Below are positions 9,560 to 17,941 of a stretch of 64,000 nt of DNA, in pieces. The stretch is from an uncultured Mycoplasmatota bacterium (lineage in GTDB: Bacteria > Bacillota_I > Bacilli_A > RF39 > UBA660): the NCBI GenBank assembly GCA_947570175.1, contig CANOTJ010000004.1, positions 26,215 to 90,214 of the forward strand. The letters are read 5' to 3'. The translations under genes were made by a program, and so were the position numbers. The notes beneath the pieces are model-generated. The model saw only the letters and a program-made list of their open reading frames with translations. It was not told the origin of the DNA and ran no database searches. Each line of letters starts with the position of its first letter. Position 1 is the first letter of the stretch.

Positions 9560-10054
9560 ATGTTAACCAAAATACAAAAGGATAATAATTATATAAGTAT
9601 TGTAGATCATATATTAAAAAATGATGAATTTAATGAAATAAAAAAAATAGAACATCATGGAACAACTCGATTTGATCACTCATTAAGAGTATCATATTAT
9701 TCTTATAAAATTTCAAAATTATTGCATTTAGATTATATAGAAACTGCCAGAGCAGGGTTGTTGCATGATTTCTTTATTAGTGATGCTAATCGTAATGCGA
9801 AGGATCGTTTAGTCTCTACTTTTATTCACCCAAAAGAAGCAATTGACAATTCTATTCGTGTGTTTGGTTTAAATGAAAAAGAGATGAATATTATTCGTGC
9901 ACATATGTTTCCAATTAACATTACTATACCTAAGTATGCTGAAAGTTGGATTGTAAGTTTAGTGGATAAAGTAGTTGGATCGTTTGAATTTGGGAAAAAG
10001 TTTGGCTATCTCGCAAATATATATTTATTATTTTTATTACAATATAAGCTATAA
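9560..10054 (+). CDS. HD domain phosphohydrolase-like protein
   Basis: A 164-residue protein with the HD-superfamily metal site: TTRFDHSLRVSYYSYKIS supplies the first histidine, AGLLHDFFISD the HD pair, and IVSLVDKVVGS the last aspartate. HD proteins hydrolyse phosphate esters, often of nucleotides. The family includes small HD proteins annotated only as hydrolases, so the substrate is open. The stop codon lies inside the terminator hairpin. Confidence 0.82.
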   Translation: MLTKIQKDNNYISIVDHILKNDEFNEIKKIEHHGTTRFDHSLRVSYYSYKISKLLHLDYIETARAGLLHDFFISDANRNAKDRLVSTFIHPKEAIDNSIRVFGLNEKEMNIIRAHMFPINITIPKYAESWIVSLVDKVVGSFEFGKKFGYLANIYLLFLLQYKL

Positions 10055-10070
10055 TGTATAGCTTTTTTTC
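10046..10070 (+). terminator. Terminator after the HD gene
   Basis: AAGCTATA / TATAGCTT stem with a 3-base loop followed by TTTTTTTC. It overlaps the end of the coding sequence. Confidence 0.85.
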
Positions 10071-10097
10071 TTTTTTTCTATTATAATATTAATAGAT

Positions 10098-10172
10098 GTC
10101 CTCATAACATAATGGATAGTGTAATTCCCTCCTAAGGAATAAATGTAGGTTCGATTCCTACTGGGGACACCA
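10098..10172 (+). tRNA. tRNA-Arg (anticodon CCT)
   Basis: Acceptor arms GTCCTCA and TGGGGAC pair, and CCA is encoded. The anticodon stem ATTCC/GGAAT encloses CTCCTAA, giving CCT, which reads AGG. The T-arm carries GGTTCGATTCC. First of three closely spaced tRNA genes. Confidence 0.95.
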
Positions 10173-10175
10173 TAT

Positions 10176-10261
10176 GTGAGAATGGCGGAATGGTAGACGC
10201 GCTACTTTGAGGGGGTAGTAATCATTAGATTGTGGGAGTTCAAATCTCCTTTCTCACACCA
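10176..10261 (+). tRNA. tRNA-Leu (anticodon GAG)
   Basis: 86 bases with a long variable arm. Acceptor GTGAGAA pairs with TTCTCAC and CCA is encoded. The anticodon stem CTACT/GGTAG encloses TTGAGGG, giving GAG. Confidence 0.95.
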
Positions 10262-10269
10262 ATAGTATC

Positions 10270-10343
10270 GCCGATTTAGTTTAGTGGTAAAACAGGTCCT
10301 TGGTAAGGATCAGAGACAAGTTCAATTCTCGTAATCGGCACCA
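10270..10343 (+). tRNA. tRNA-Thr (anticodon GGT)
   Basis: Acceptor GCCGATT pairs with AATCGGC and CCA is encoded. The anticodon stem GGTCC/GGATC encloses TTGGTAA, giving GGT. It marks the left edge of the accessory island. Confidence 0.95.
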
Positions 10344-10356
10344 TATAGATAGGAAA

Positions 10357-10412
10357 CTCGAACTTTTAATTCGAGAGTAATAAATTGCTAACTAGAAATA
10401 GTTAGTTTTTTG
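10357..10412 (+). repeat. Island repeat, copy L: hairpin plus terminator behind tRNA-Thr
   Basis: CTCGAA/TTCGAG hairpin (10357-10375), then AGTAATAAAT, then a terminator stem CTAACTA-gaaa-TAGTTAG with a T6 tail (10388-10411). The same layout returns at 16045-16097, and in a looser form near 14050 and 14850. Unlike those copies it has no promoter of its own and begins 14 bases after tRNA-Thr, so it may simply end the tRNA transcript. Confidence 0.65.
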
Positions 10413-10440
10413 TTGTTTAAAGGAAAGTGAGAGTGATTAT

Positions 10441-10716
10441 ATGACAATAGAAACTAAAGAACTTGTAATAAGTGAGGAATTAAGAAAGAAAGTAGATATG
10501 ATATGTAAATTTGCTTGTGTTAAATATGAACTAGTTAATGGAAGAATTATTAATATTAAAAACACTAATATTACCTATGTAAAACCACATATTTTAAAAG
10601 TTAATGGTAATGACTATTTATTATTTGATGAGTGTGATGACATATTTATAAATGGTTATGACAAGAAAATAAAATCTAAAGATTTGGAAGACTATTTAAA
10701 GTCAAGTTTATTGTAA
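10441..10716 (+). CDS. Small hypothetical island protein, 91 residues
   Basis: A 91-residue soluble protein with no family I recognise. The first half is helical (LVISEELRKKVDMICKFACVKYELVNG), followed by a strand-rich part. It sits directly upstream of the recombinase, separated by 48 bases with a new AGGAGG, which is the usual place for a small accessory or directionality factor; that role is inference. A decayed paralogue of its first 28 codons, with matching upstream sequence, lies at 16129-16251. Confidence 0.7.
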   Translation: MTIETKELVISEELRKKVDMICKFACVKYELVNGRIINIKNTNITYVKPHILKVNGNDYLLFDECDDIFINGYDKKIKSKDLEDYLKSSLL

Positions 10717-10761
10717 TTTATAGAAAAAATGATAAAATAGTTTATCAAAAAGGAGGAATGA

Positions 10762-12624
<1,863 letters not shown>

Positions 12625-12733
12625 TCATCCTATAAAATTTACTAAAAATATTGAAATAGGATGAAAATTGAAAATACAAAATACTTTAATTATAATGGTT
12701 AAATAATTATCCATCCTTAATATCAACCTACAA
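12625..12733. other. Non-coding stretch with GGATG/CATCC inverted repeats
   Basis: Directly after the recombinase stop, CATCCTAT (about 12626) faces ATAGGATG (about 12657), and a further CATCC lies near 12712. These pair with each other or with the AGTAGGAT arm of the structure beginning at 12734. No reading frame is visible. Clusters of short inverted repeats beside an integrase are common around att sites, but none can be assigned here. Confidence 0.45.
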
Positions 12734-12835
12734 AGTAGGATGAATTTTGCAAGTGCAAAATCAGATTTGTGTATATGCAATTCCTTATGAAATAAGGGCT
12801 AAATTGCATATGATACACAAACTTCTTATCCTGCT
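12734..12835. other. Three-way-junction-like structured element
   Basis: Three nested parts fold by eye. An outer stem AGTAGGAT (12734-12741) pairs with ATCCTGCT (12828-12835) with one wobble. A hairpin ATTTTGC-aagt-GCAAAAT spans 12744-12761. A long arm pairs TTTGTGTAT (12766) with ATACACAAA (12813-12821), then ATGCAATT with AATTGCAT, then CCTTAT-gaa-ATAAGG. This could be a structured RNA, or a DNA site such as an att site or replication origin. There is no coding sequence, and the element stands between the recombinase and the Nudix gene. Confidence 0.55.
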
Positions 12836-12870
12836 CTTTTAGATATTAGCAAATTTTATAGTATGTTCAT

Positions 12871-12903
12871 CCTAGTTAATTATTTAGAAATTATCTAACT
12901 AGG
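12871..12903. other. Hairpin upstream of the Nudix gene
   Basis: CCTAGTTA (12871-12878) and TAACTAGG (12896-12903) form a perfect 8-bp stem with a 17-base loop. It lies about 25 bases upstream of a TATAAT (near 12928) that could drive the Nudix gene. There is no T-run, so it is more likely an operator or leader element than a terminator. Confidence 0.45.
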
Positions 12904-12959
12904 TAGACTTTATTATTAAAAAGTAGTATAATTTTAGTAACGTTTATAGGAGGTGTTTT

Positions 12960-13565
12960 ATGTCTAATAAAGAGATATTAGATAAAATCAAAAACTTATC
13001 AAATAATGAAAAAAGAAATATTGCTTATGAAGAATTAATTAAGATTATTAATCAGCTTTCTCCAAATGAAATTATTGAACTTTCAAATATTATTGGTTAT
13101 CCTGTATTTACGAGATTATGTATGGGTGTTTTAAAACATAAATTCGTTTTATTACAAGATGGAGCAGCAGCAATTATAGTAAACGAAAATGGGCAAATTT
13201 TACTGCAATCAAGAGCAGATAATGATAGATGGGGATTACCTGGTGGTTGTCAAGAATTAGGAGAACGATTTGAAGATACAGTAATTCGTGAAGTTAAGGA
13301 AGAAACTAATCTTGATATAACAGAAGACAATTTAGAATTAATAGCAGTTGTTTCAGGCAATACTAGACGAAATGAGTATCCAAATGGAGATGTTGTTATC
13401 AATAATACAGCACTTTATTGTGTCAAAAATTATTCTGGAGAATTAAAATGGGATAGTGAATCAAAGAATATGAAATTTTTTGATTTAGATAATTTGCCTA
13501 GCAATCAAAATGATCCGGATTTAATAGATATTTATATAAAGTCTTTAAACAAAAAAAGTTTATAA
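12960..13565 (+). CDS. Nudix hydrolase with helical N-terminal extension
   Basis: A 201-residue protein. The Nudix box is at about residues 98-121: GGCQELGERFEDTVIREVKE followed by ETNL. It keeps all the metal-binding glutamates; the usual late glycine is Asn. About 60 N-terminal residues form a helical extension (LIKIINQLSPNEIIELSNII). Nudix enzymes cleave nucleoside diphosphates linked to other groups. The start follows AGGAGGTGTTTT. It is a single gene of the island, with no operon partner. Confidence 0.85.
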   Translation: MSNKEILDKIKNLSNNEKRNIAYEELIKIINQLSPNEIIELSNIIGYPVFTRLCMGVLKHKFVLLQDGAAAIIVNENGQILLQSRADNDRWGLPGGCQELGERFEDTVIREVKEETNLDITEDNLELIAVVSGNTRRNEYPNGDVVINNTALYCVKNYSGELKWDSESKNMKFFDLDNLPSNQNDPDLIDIYIKSLNKKSL

Positions 13566-13598
13566 AATGTTAGGACTTAAAAATAAAAAAATTGATTT

Positions 13599-13627
13599 TT
13601 GACAAGAACCTAAAAATATGTTATTAT
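13599..13627 (+). promoter_or_regulatory. Promoter of the candidate antitoxin RNA
   Basis: TTGACA (13599-13604), 17-base spacer, TATTAT (13622-13627). Transcription would start near 13634, just ahead of a CAAG-GAAA-CTTG hairpin. Confidence 0.7.
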
Positions 13628-13633
13628 GAATAT

Positions 13634-13750
13634 GTCAAGGAAACTTGCATAAAATAAAAAAGAGGAACATTCGATTCTGCAAGTGAATGTCGCCTCTGAA
13701 TAATTTAGAATTGACACTCAATCAGCGATGAAAGAGTGTCATATTTTTAT
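13634..13750 (+). ncRNA. Candidate antisense antitoxin RNA
   Basis: About 115 nucleotides from a consensus promoter to a terminator-like hairpin, GACACTC (13713-13719) with GAGTGTC (13734-13740), followed by ATATTTTTATT. It contains a small GAAA-capped hairpin and a larger one, AGAGG...ACATTC with GAATGT...CCTCT (13661-13697). No coding potential is evident. It is complementary to the 3' part of the minus-strand toxin mRNA over about 100 bases, including the last codons of the peptide. It has the strong promoter expected of a type I antitoxin. Function is inferred from layout. Confidence 0.6.
13650..13697 (-). terminator. Terminator of the minus-strand toxin transcript
   Basis: Read on the minus strand, AGAGG plus ACATTC pair with GAATGT plus CCTCT, followed by TTTTTTATTTT. 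On the plus strand the same hairpin sits inside the antitoxin RNA. Confidence 0.7.
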
Positions 13751-13831
13751 TGCTATTACCAATAAGGTAAGGAGTAATAAAATGATAGCAATAAGACGAA
13801 GGACTTTAATAATAAAAGTTCTTTTCTTCAT
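13739..13831 (-). CDS. Candidate type I toxin: 30-residue hydrophobic peptide
   Basis: A minus-strand ORF of 30 codons with a very strong ribosome binding site (AAAGGAGGG, 5 bases before ATG). The peptide has a basic N-terminus (MKKRTFIIK), then one membrane span of Leu, Ile, Val and Ala (residues 13-28), and ends KI. This is the shape of Fst/Ldr/TxpA-like membrane toxins. It has its own promoter, a terminator, and a convergent antisense RNA. The mRNA 5' leader (near 13885-13860) is complementary to its own 3' hairpin near 13661-13697, as in fold-back toxin mRNAs. It is too short for most gene finders. No sequence family is recognised. Confidence 0.65.
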   Translation of the reverse strand: MKKRTFIIKVLRLIAIILLLLTLLVIAIKI

Positions 13832-13893
13832 TGTATCCCTCCTTTCTTTCTCAAGATTGGAGGACGACACTCACATCAAATGTTCCTATAAAA

Positions 13894-13922
13894 ATTATAT
13901 ACTATGTGCAGTATTAAAACAA
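13894..13922 (-). promoter_or_regulatory. Promoter of the toxin transcript
   Basis: On the minus strand: TTGTTT (13922-13917), 17-base spacer, TATAAT (13899-13894). Transcription would begin near 13887, giving a leader of about 55 bases. Confidence 0.65.
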
Positions 13923-13965
13923 GCTAACAAGTAAAATTTTTAGAACAAAATTTTGTATTTCATGC

Positions 13966-14118
13966 TATACTTGTATTAGTTAGTAATTATTACTATCTAT
14001 TATTGCTTTTGAGAAAAGTTATTCGACTTCTTCTTCACGGTCACCAGTGTCGAACCTGTTCGAACTATTCGAACTTTATATAAATATCAACTCAAAATTA
14101 AATTGAAAGTAGTTTTAT
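13966..14118 (+). repeat. Island promoter-terminator cassette, copy 1
   Basis: A TG-extended -10 TATACT at 13966-13971 is followed by about 110 non-coding bases, ending with CACCAG, then GTTCGAACTATTCGAACTTT (14058-14077) and a weak hairpin with TTTTATTTTG. TTCGAC...GTCGAA (14022-14053) and an inner CAC-GGT / ACC-GTG form a hairpin. Copy 2 at 14761-14910 is recognisably the same. It is probably a small RNA of unknown function, or a remnant of repeated integration. Confidence 0.45.
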
Positions 14119-14135
14119 TTTGTCAATTTAGTAAA

Positions 14136-14170
14136 CACACTTGCACATTGACATAATCAATGTACGTGTG
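14136..14170. other. Palindrome upstream of the J-domain gene
   Basis: CACAC plus ACATTG pair with CAATGT plus GTGTG over an 8-base loop. It ends 17 bases before the -35 of the next promoter. There is no T-run, so an operator is as likely as a terminator of the preceding cassette. Confidence 0.45.
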
Positions 14171-14187
14171 AAATTGATTTCATCAAC

Positions 14188-14215
14188 TTGATTTTTTAGA
14201 AAAATATTGTATAAT
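14188..14215 (+). promoter_or_regulatory. Promoter of the J-domain gene
   Basis: TTGATT (14188-14193), 16-base spacer, TATAAT (14210-14215). The coding start is 28 bases downstream. Confidence 0.65.
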
Positions 14216-14242
14216 ATATTTACTTTTGAAAGGGGCAATCTT

Positions 14243-14734
14243 ATGCAATCACTAAATAAAAATAATTATTATGAAATTTTAGAAATTTCACCAACTGCTA
14301 CCCAAGATGAAATAAAAAAGGCTTTTAGAAAATTAGCAAAAAGATATCATCCAGATATAAATCCTGAAGATCCCAATGCTAATGCTAAAATGCAAAAGAT
14401 AACTGCAGCATATGAAGTGTTATCCGATGTTGAAAAAAGAAAAGAGTATGATAGACAACATTCTGTTGAATCACATTTTGAAAGTTCAAAATCATATTAT
14501 TCATATAACCAATCAAAAGAAGAATCTGAAAGAGATTTTGAAGATTGGATTATCAACTTATTAAAGAATTACAGAATGTACAATGGAAAAGATAGTGAAC
14601 TGGAAAAGTTATATAAAGCAAAAGAAATTCTTTTTCAATTAAAACATTCTAATCCTATTTCTATTTATTCAGAATCAGAAGAACCACAAACAAAAAAAGG
14701 TTTAATTAAAAGGGTGTTAAGAAAAGCAAAATAA
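14243..14734 (+). CDS. Small J-domain (DnaJ-like) protein
   Basis: A 163-residue protein. The first 70 residues are a complete J domain: [31 protein letters not shown] with the invariant HPD, and [15 protein letters not shown]. There is no Gly/Phe region, zinc finger or substrate domain of true DnaJ. The rest is charged and helical and ends in a basic tail (KRVLRKAK). J-domain proteins stimulate Hsp70 (DnaK) ATPase and bring it to a client; many phages and mobile elements carry such stand-alone forms. I chose ATG 14243 because AAAGGGG precedes it; an in-frame ATG 36 bases upstream lies inside the promoter. It is flanked on both sides by copies of the same non-coding cassette. Confidence 0.88.
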   Translation: MQSLNKNNYYEILEISPTATQDEIKKAFRKLAKRYHPDINPEDPNANAKMQKITAAYEVLSDVEKRKEYDRQHSVESHFESSKSYYSYNQSKEESERDFEDWIINLLKNYRMYNGKDSELEKLYKAKEILFQLKHSNPISIYSESEEPQTKKGLIKRVLRKAK

Positions 14735-14760
14735 TTATAGAAAAAATATAAATAATGTGT

Positions 14761-14910
14761 TATACTTTAGTCAGTTAATAAATTATTACTGTCTATTTCT
14801 TTTTGCTCTAAGAGTTGTTGTCTGTCCTCTCGAAGGGAACCAGAGAAGAATCCGTTCGAACTATTCGAACTTTCAATAAATGATAACAGCAAATAAAACT
14901 GTTATTTTTT
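14761..14910 (+). repeat. Island promoter-terminator cassette, copy 2
   Basis: TG-extended TATACT (14761-14766), then a stretch similar to copy 1 (TTATTACTGTCTATT, ACCAG, GTTCGAACTATTCGAACTTT at about 14850-14869) and a clear rho-independent terminator ATAACAG / CTGTTAT with TTTTT (14883-14910). This copy therefore looks like a complete small RNA gene of about 135 nucleotides. It does not fold as a tRNA. Confidence 0.5.
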
Positions 14911-14957
14911 ATACCCCCAGAGATTTTGGTATGCTTGGCAAAATACTTAGAGGGTAT
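14911..14957. other. Two-tier hairpin, unassigned
   Basis: ATACCC (14911) pairs with GGGTAT (14952-14957), and inside it ATTTTG (14923) pairs with CAAAAT (14939-14944). It abuts the terminator of copy 2. From here to 15139 I see no further gene. Confidence 0.4.
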
Positions 14958-15139
14958 CTATATCAAAATTAAGAATTAAATTCTATATTTAGTTTTTAAA
15001 GATATTCTCGAAATACAGGGTGAGTTAAATATTTTGTCATAACAAAAGATTAAAAAAAGAGTTATGATAACTAAAAAGATAAAAAGAATTAATCAAAGAG
15101 TTTAGTATTTTTTATAAGATTTTCTATGTGGGTGATATT

Positions 15140-15967
15140 ATGGAATTTAAAGAAGTATATACAAATTTTAATGACTTTTATTATTACAGGTTAAATGATA
15201 TGATTAATGCTAGTAATAGTAGATATATTGAATTTTTTAATAAAATCAAGAGAAAAAATATAGATTTGACTAAAGTAATATATAAAAGGTTAGTAGATGA
15301 TTATGAAGAAATAAAAACTAATTCTAAACAATTTGGACTTCTCCCAATGGGAATTAAGAATAGTAGCGTTCCAAGTTATTTTATTGAAGGTAAAGAAGTA
15401 AAAGTATCCGGAAAGTACGGGAATTTAAACGTATTTAAAAATATGTTTTTATATGAAACTCATTGGAGTTCTTTATATTATCATTCAAAAGATCAACTAA
15501 AGCAAGTATTCAAAAAAGTATGTGATTCTTATATTGACCACTATAGGAAAAATTTAAATGAGGTTTGGAATGAGGAAGATTTTTATTCAAGACTATTAGA
15601 TTTAAAATATTTATCTGTTAAATATGCTGAAGATTTAGAAACAGGAGAAATATTTGCTATGGGCTTTTTTGGAACTTTAGTAAAAAATAGTGCAGGCGGA
15701 AAAACATTAACAGATGCAGAATTATATGTAATGCCAGAATTTCGGAATATGGGAATTGCCAAAAGAATGGTTGGCTTAACTTTCGAATTAGCTAAAAACG
15801 ATGGTATTGAAAATTTTGATTCTATTACTTACCGTGTGCAGTCATGTGATGCCTTATCATTTTGGCAAAGGATAGGAGCTTCTGTAACAGGTCTTACTCA
15901 CATAGAAGGAAGTATCCCAGAAATAATAGAAATTATCGATAGTAATAAGAAAAATAAAAGTCTTTAA
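15140..15967 (+). CDS. GNAT family N-acetyltransferase
   Basis: A 275-residue protein. The N-terminal 120 residues are helical and unrecognised; the C-terminal part (about 170-260) is a GNAT fold with the acetyl-CoA motif YVMPEFRNMGIAKRMVG (R-x-x-G-x-A form), followed by a helix and the terminal strand with FWQRIGA. GNAT enzymes acetylate small molecules, peptides or antibiotics; the substrate is not evident. I chose ATG 15140, preceded by GGTGAT, over an in-frame GTG 12 bases upstream. It is a single gene of the accessory island. Confidence 0.78.
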   Translation: MEFKEVYTNFNDFYYYRLNDMINASNSRYIEFFNKIKRKNIDLTKVIYKRLVDDYEEIKTNSKQFGLLPMGIKNSSVPSYFIEGKEVKVSGKYGNLNVFKNMFLYETHWSSLYYHSKDQLKQVFKKVCDSYIDHYRKNLNEVWNEEDFYSRLLDLKYLSVKYAEDLETGEIFAMGFFGTLVKNSAGGKTLTDAELYVMPEFRNMGIAKRMVGLTFELAKNDGIENFDSITYRVQSCDALSFWQRIGASVTGLTHIEGSIPEIIEIIDSNKKNKSL

Positions 15968-15981
15968 TTTAGGAAAATCTG

Positions 15982-16097
15982 TATACTTATTAAGTAACAA
16001 AGTTGTAGATATCTACGATACTCGCACCAGATTTGCTTGATACCCGAACTTTTTATTCGAGAGTAATAAATATTAACTAGAAGCAACTAGTTTTTTT
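15982..16097 (+). repeat. Island cassette, copy 3 (resembles the tRNA-Thr junction)
   Basis: TATACT at 15982-15987, a perfect palindrome GTAGATATCTAC, then CGCACCAG, CCGAACTTTTTATTCGAGAG and a terminator AACTAG / CTAGTT with T7 (16075-16097). From CGAAC onward it aligns with the sequence right after tRNA-Thr (10357-10412) at roughly three bases in four, and the similarity continues into the truncated gene that follows. Confidence 0.5.
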
Positions 16098-16128
16098 GTT
16101 ATTTAAGAATGGGAGTGAAGAGTTTTTT

Positions 16129-16251
16129 ATGAAAGTAGAAGTAAAAGAATTAAAAATTAATAATGAACTACAAAAAAAGATTAATATGACATGTAGATTT
16201 GCTTGTGTTAAGCCTATTATTTTGAAGGTAGTTTTTTTAATCAATTTATAA
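16129..16251 (+). pseudogene. Truncated paralogue of the 91-residue island gene
   Basis: An ATG ORF of 40 codons. Its first 28 (KELKINNELQKKINMTCRFA...CVK) align with residues 6-33 of the product at 10441, after which the similarity stops and the frame ends. With the matching upstream sequence this is the left end of a second, related element that has lost the rest, including any recombinase. Confidence 0.7.
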
Positions 16252-16331
16252 AGATGCATATATATTGACATTTTTTAATGTACATGACATAAAAAAATTT
16301 GTTATAATTTAAAAGAAAGAAGGAGGATAAA
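16252..16331. other. Short upstream region of the 397-residue gene
   Basis: Holds an extended -10, TGTTATAAT (ending 16308), and AAGGAGGATAAA before ATG 16332. A TTGACA at 16265 lies 32 bases from the -10, too far for a normal promoter. Confidence 0.4.
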
Positions 16332-17525
16332 ATGGATATATTAAAAGATAATTTTTTTAAAGTAACTACTTCTACAAATAATTCATGTGTATCTGCAATT
16401 ATAAAGTGTTTACAAAATACGAAAGATATAGAGTTATATCGGAAATGGATTGCGAAAGAGTATAATACAAACGTTGAAGATGAGAAAGTACAAATAAGGT
16501 TGAATTTGATATTAAAATTAAAAAACAAAATAGATGAGGTTACATCTTCTGAAGATAAAAATCAAATATTAAATTATTTATCAAGATTACTATCCGCTAA
16601 ATATTCAGGTAGTAAGCAATCGGATAGTATGATTTCCTTAACACTAGATAAATTGATATATTCATTCAAAAACAAAAAACCAATTATATTTATATTTGGA
16701 TTTGGTGGTTATAAAAATTATCATTCACCTTCGTTCCCAGAAGTAGATTATTCTGAGTTGTTTCATATGAAATATATGACTGAATTTTTATTTCCTATTA
16801 TTACCACTTATAAATATGGAGTTATATTGGAATATGAAAGTGAAGAAATTTCTATACAATTTAATAATGTACCTCAGGAAACAACGAATAAATATACAGT
16901 TTCGTTTAGAAAACTGTTAGAGTATTTTATAAAGAAAATAGAAGAGCAAAATGATATAAAATTAAATTACAAATTAGTAATGGCGAGGGAAATGTATAAT
17001 CCAGAAGATTTATATAAAAAGATGCAGGAATATTACCCATCTATGCAAAAACAATTTGATAATTTAACACAAAAGGAACAAAAAATATGGTTCAAACGAG
17101 CTAAAACAAATTTTCTAATAAACGGAACTGAAGATTTCTCGCATCTTACAGAATTAGAATTAAATAATAAAATTATAGAAGCAAGAATTAATAATGAATG
17201 TTTCTTGGCAGCAGATTACGATCTTCGTATGGATTTTTGGGAAAGATCAAATGCGATTTCTTTATTTGGAACTTGGGGGAAAACACCATGCGCATCACCA
17301 ACAGATAGTGGGTTACATTTAAAGTCAACAAGAGCTTCCAATACAGATTTTTGGATTGGTACTGGTATTTTTAAATTAGACGAAAAAGATAAAATTATAC
17401 AAGAATTGATATTGTCACATACACAATATCAGGATAAGAAAAATGAAATAAATTATTTAAAATCAAAGGATAGTGAACTAAAACACATCTCTAGTAATTT
17501 TGACTTAATTCCCTATATAAAATAA
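16332..17525 (+). CDS. Unrecognised 397-residue protein
   Basis: A soluble protein with no signal peptide. The middle contains PIIFIFGFGGYKNYHSPSFP followed by ELFHMKYMTEFL (residues about 115-155), and the last third contains DLRMDFWERSNAISLFGTWG and SPTDSGLHLKSTRASNTDFW. The dense run of Gly, Trp, His and Ser motifs looks like an enzyme, but I cannot name a family with confidence. It has a strong ribosome binding site and its own -10. Codon use is as AT-rich as its neighbours. It lies between a decayed element end and a decayed phosphodiesterase, so it is probably also transferred DNA. Confidence 0.6.
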   Translation: MDILKDNFFKVTTSTNNSCVSAIIKCLQNTKDIELYRKWIAKEYNTNVEDEKVQIRLNLILKLKNKIDEVTSSEDKNQILNYLSRLLSAKYSGSKQSDSMISLTLDKLIYSFKNKKPIIFIFGFGGYKNYHSPSFPEVDYSELFHMKYMTEFLFPIITTYKYGVILEYESEEISIQFNNVPQETTNKYTVSFRKLLEYFIKKIEEQNDIKLNYKLVMAREMYNPEDLYKKMQEYYPSMQKQFDNLTQKEQKIWFKRAKTNFLINGTEDFSHLTELELNNKIIEARINNECFLAADYDLRMDFWERSNAISLFGTWGKTPCASPTDSGLHLKSTRASNTDFWIGTGIFKLDEKDKIIQELILSHTQYQDKKNEINYLKSKDSELKHISSNFDLIPYIK

Positions 17526-17570
17526 ATTGAAAGGAGATTCCTTCCCCCCAAAAAAAAGAGAAATATATTT

Positions 17571-17861
17571 ATCAAGCAAGTAAAAACTGTAATTGCTACA
17601 GATGATAATACTGTATCAGTTAGTGCAAGGAGTAAAGGAAGGATAGATGGATCAGAGATTATGTCCCTGATGTCAGGTGGCGGAAGTATTTATAGTACTG
17701 CAACAAAGATTGAAAATCAAAATCCAGAAGAGGTTGGGAAAACATTAATAAGAACATTAAAAAAAGAAAGAGCGAATGCTTATAAATCGAACTTCTGGTT
17801 AGATAACTTTTATATTAAAAATAGTGTCAGTGATTTTACTCACCAACACTATTTATTATAG
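17571..17861 (+). pseudogene. C-terminal fragment of a DHH/DHHA1 phosphodiesterase (GdpP-like)
   Basis: The frame is open from the stop of the preceding gene but has no start codon near a ribosome binding site. From about 17571 it reads VIATDDNTVSVSARSKGRID, then EIMSLMSGGGSIYSTATKIE. This matches the DHHA1 domain of c-di-AMP phosphodiesterases, where ISARS...GGGGH...AAT is conserved; here the GGGGH histidine is replaced by Ser. The last 30 residues are unrelated. It is an eroded 3' remnant ending at a good terminator. Confidence 0.6.
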
Positions 17862-17870
17862 AACCTTTTA

Positions 17871-17898
17871 AAGAAGAACTATTTGTCTTCTTTTTTTC
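17871..17898 (+). terminator. Terminator at the right edge of the island
   Basis: AAGAAGA / TCTTCTT stem with an 8-base loop and a T-run. Confidence 0.75.
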
Positions 17899-17941
17899 GC
17901 ATTTTTATATGAAATGAATAATCTATAATAGGTGATATACA

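Noticed and set aside
10270..10343. tRNA-Thr 3' end as the att site of the first serine recombinase
   Set aside because: Only CACCA is repeated near 16022, too short to prove a core; the tRNA gene itself is intact.
13728..13934. A 68-codon plus-strand ORF beginning inside the antitoxin terminator
   Set aside because: It has no ribosome binding site, overlaps the toxin gene on the other strand, and its composition follows from the antisense of the toxin mRNA.
13966..14910. The cassettes as tRNA or tmRNA genes, because they contain ACCA and GTTCGAA
   Set aside because: No acceptor stem can be formed with upstream sequence in copies 1 or 2, and no anticodon arm of normal geometry is present.
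16265..16308. TTGACA and TATAAT as promoter of the 397-residue gene
   Set aside because: The spacing is 32 bases; only the extended -10 is retained.
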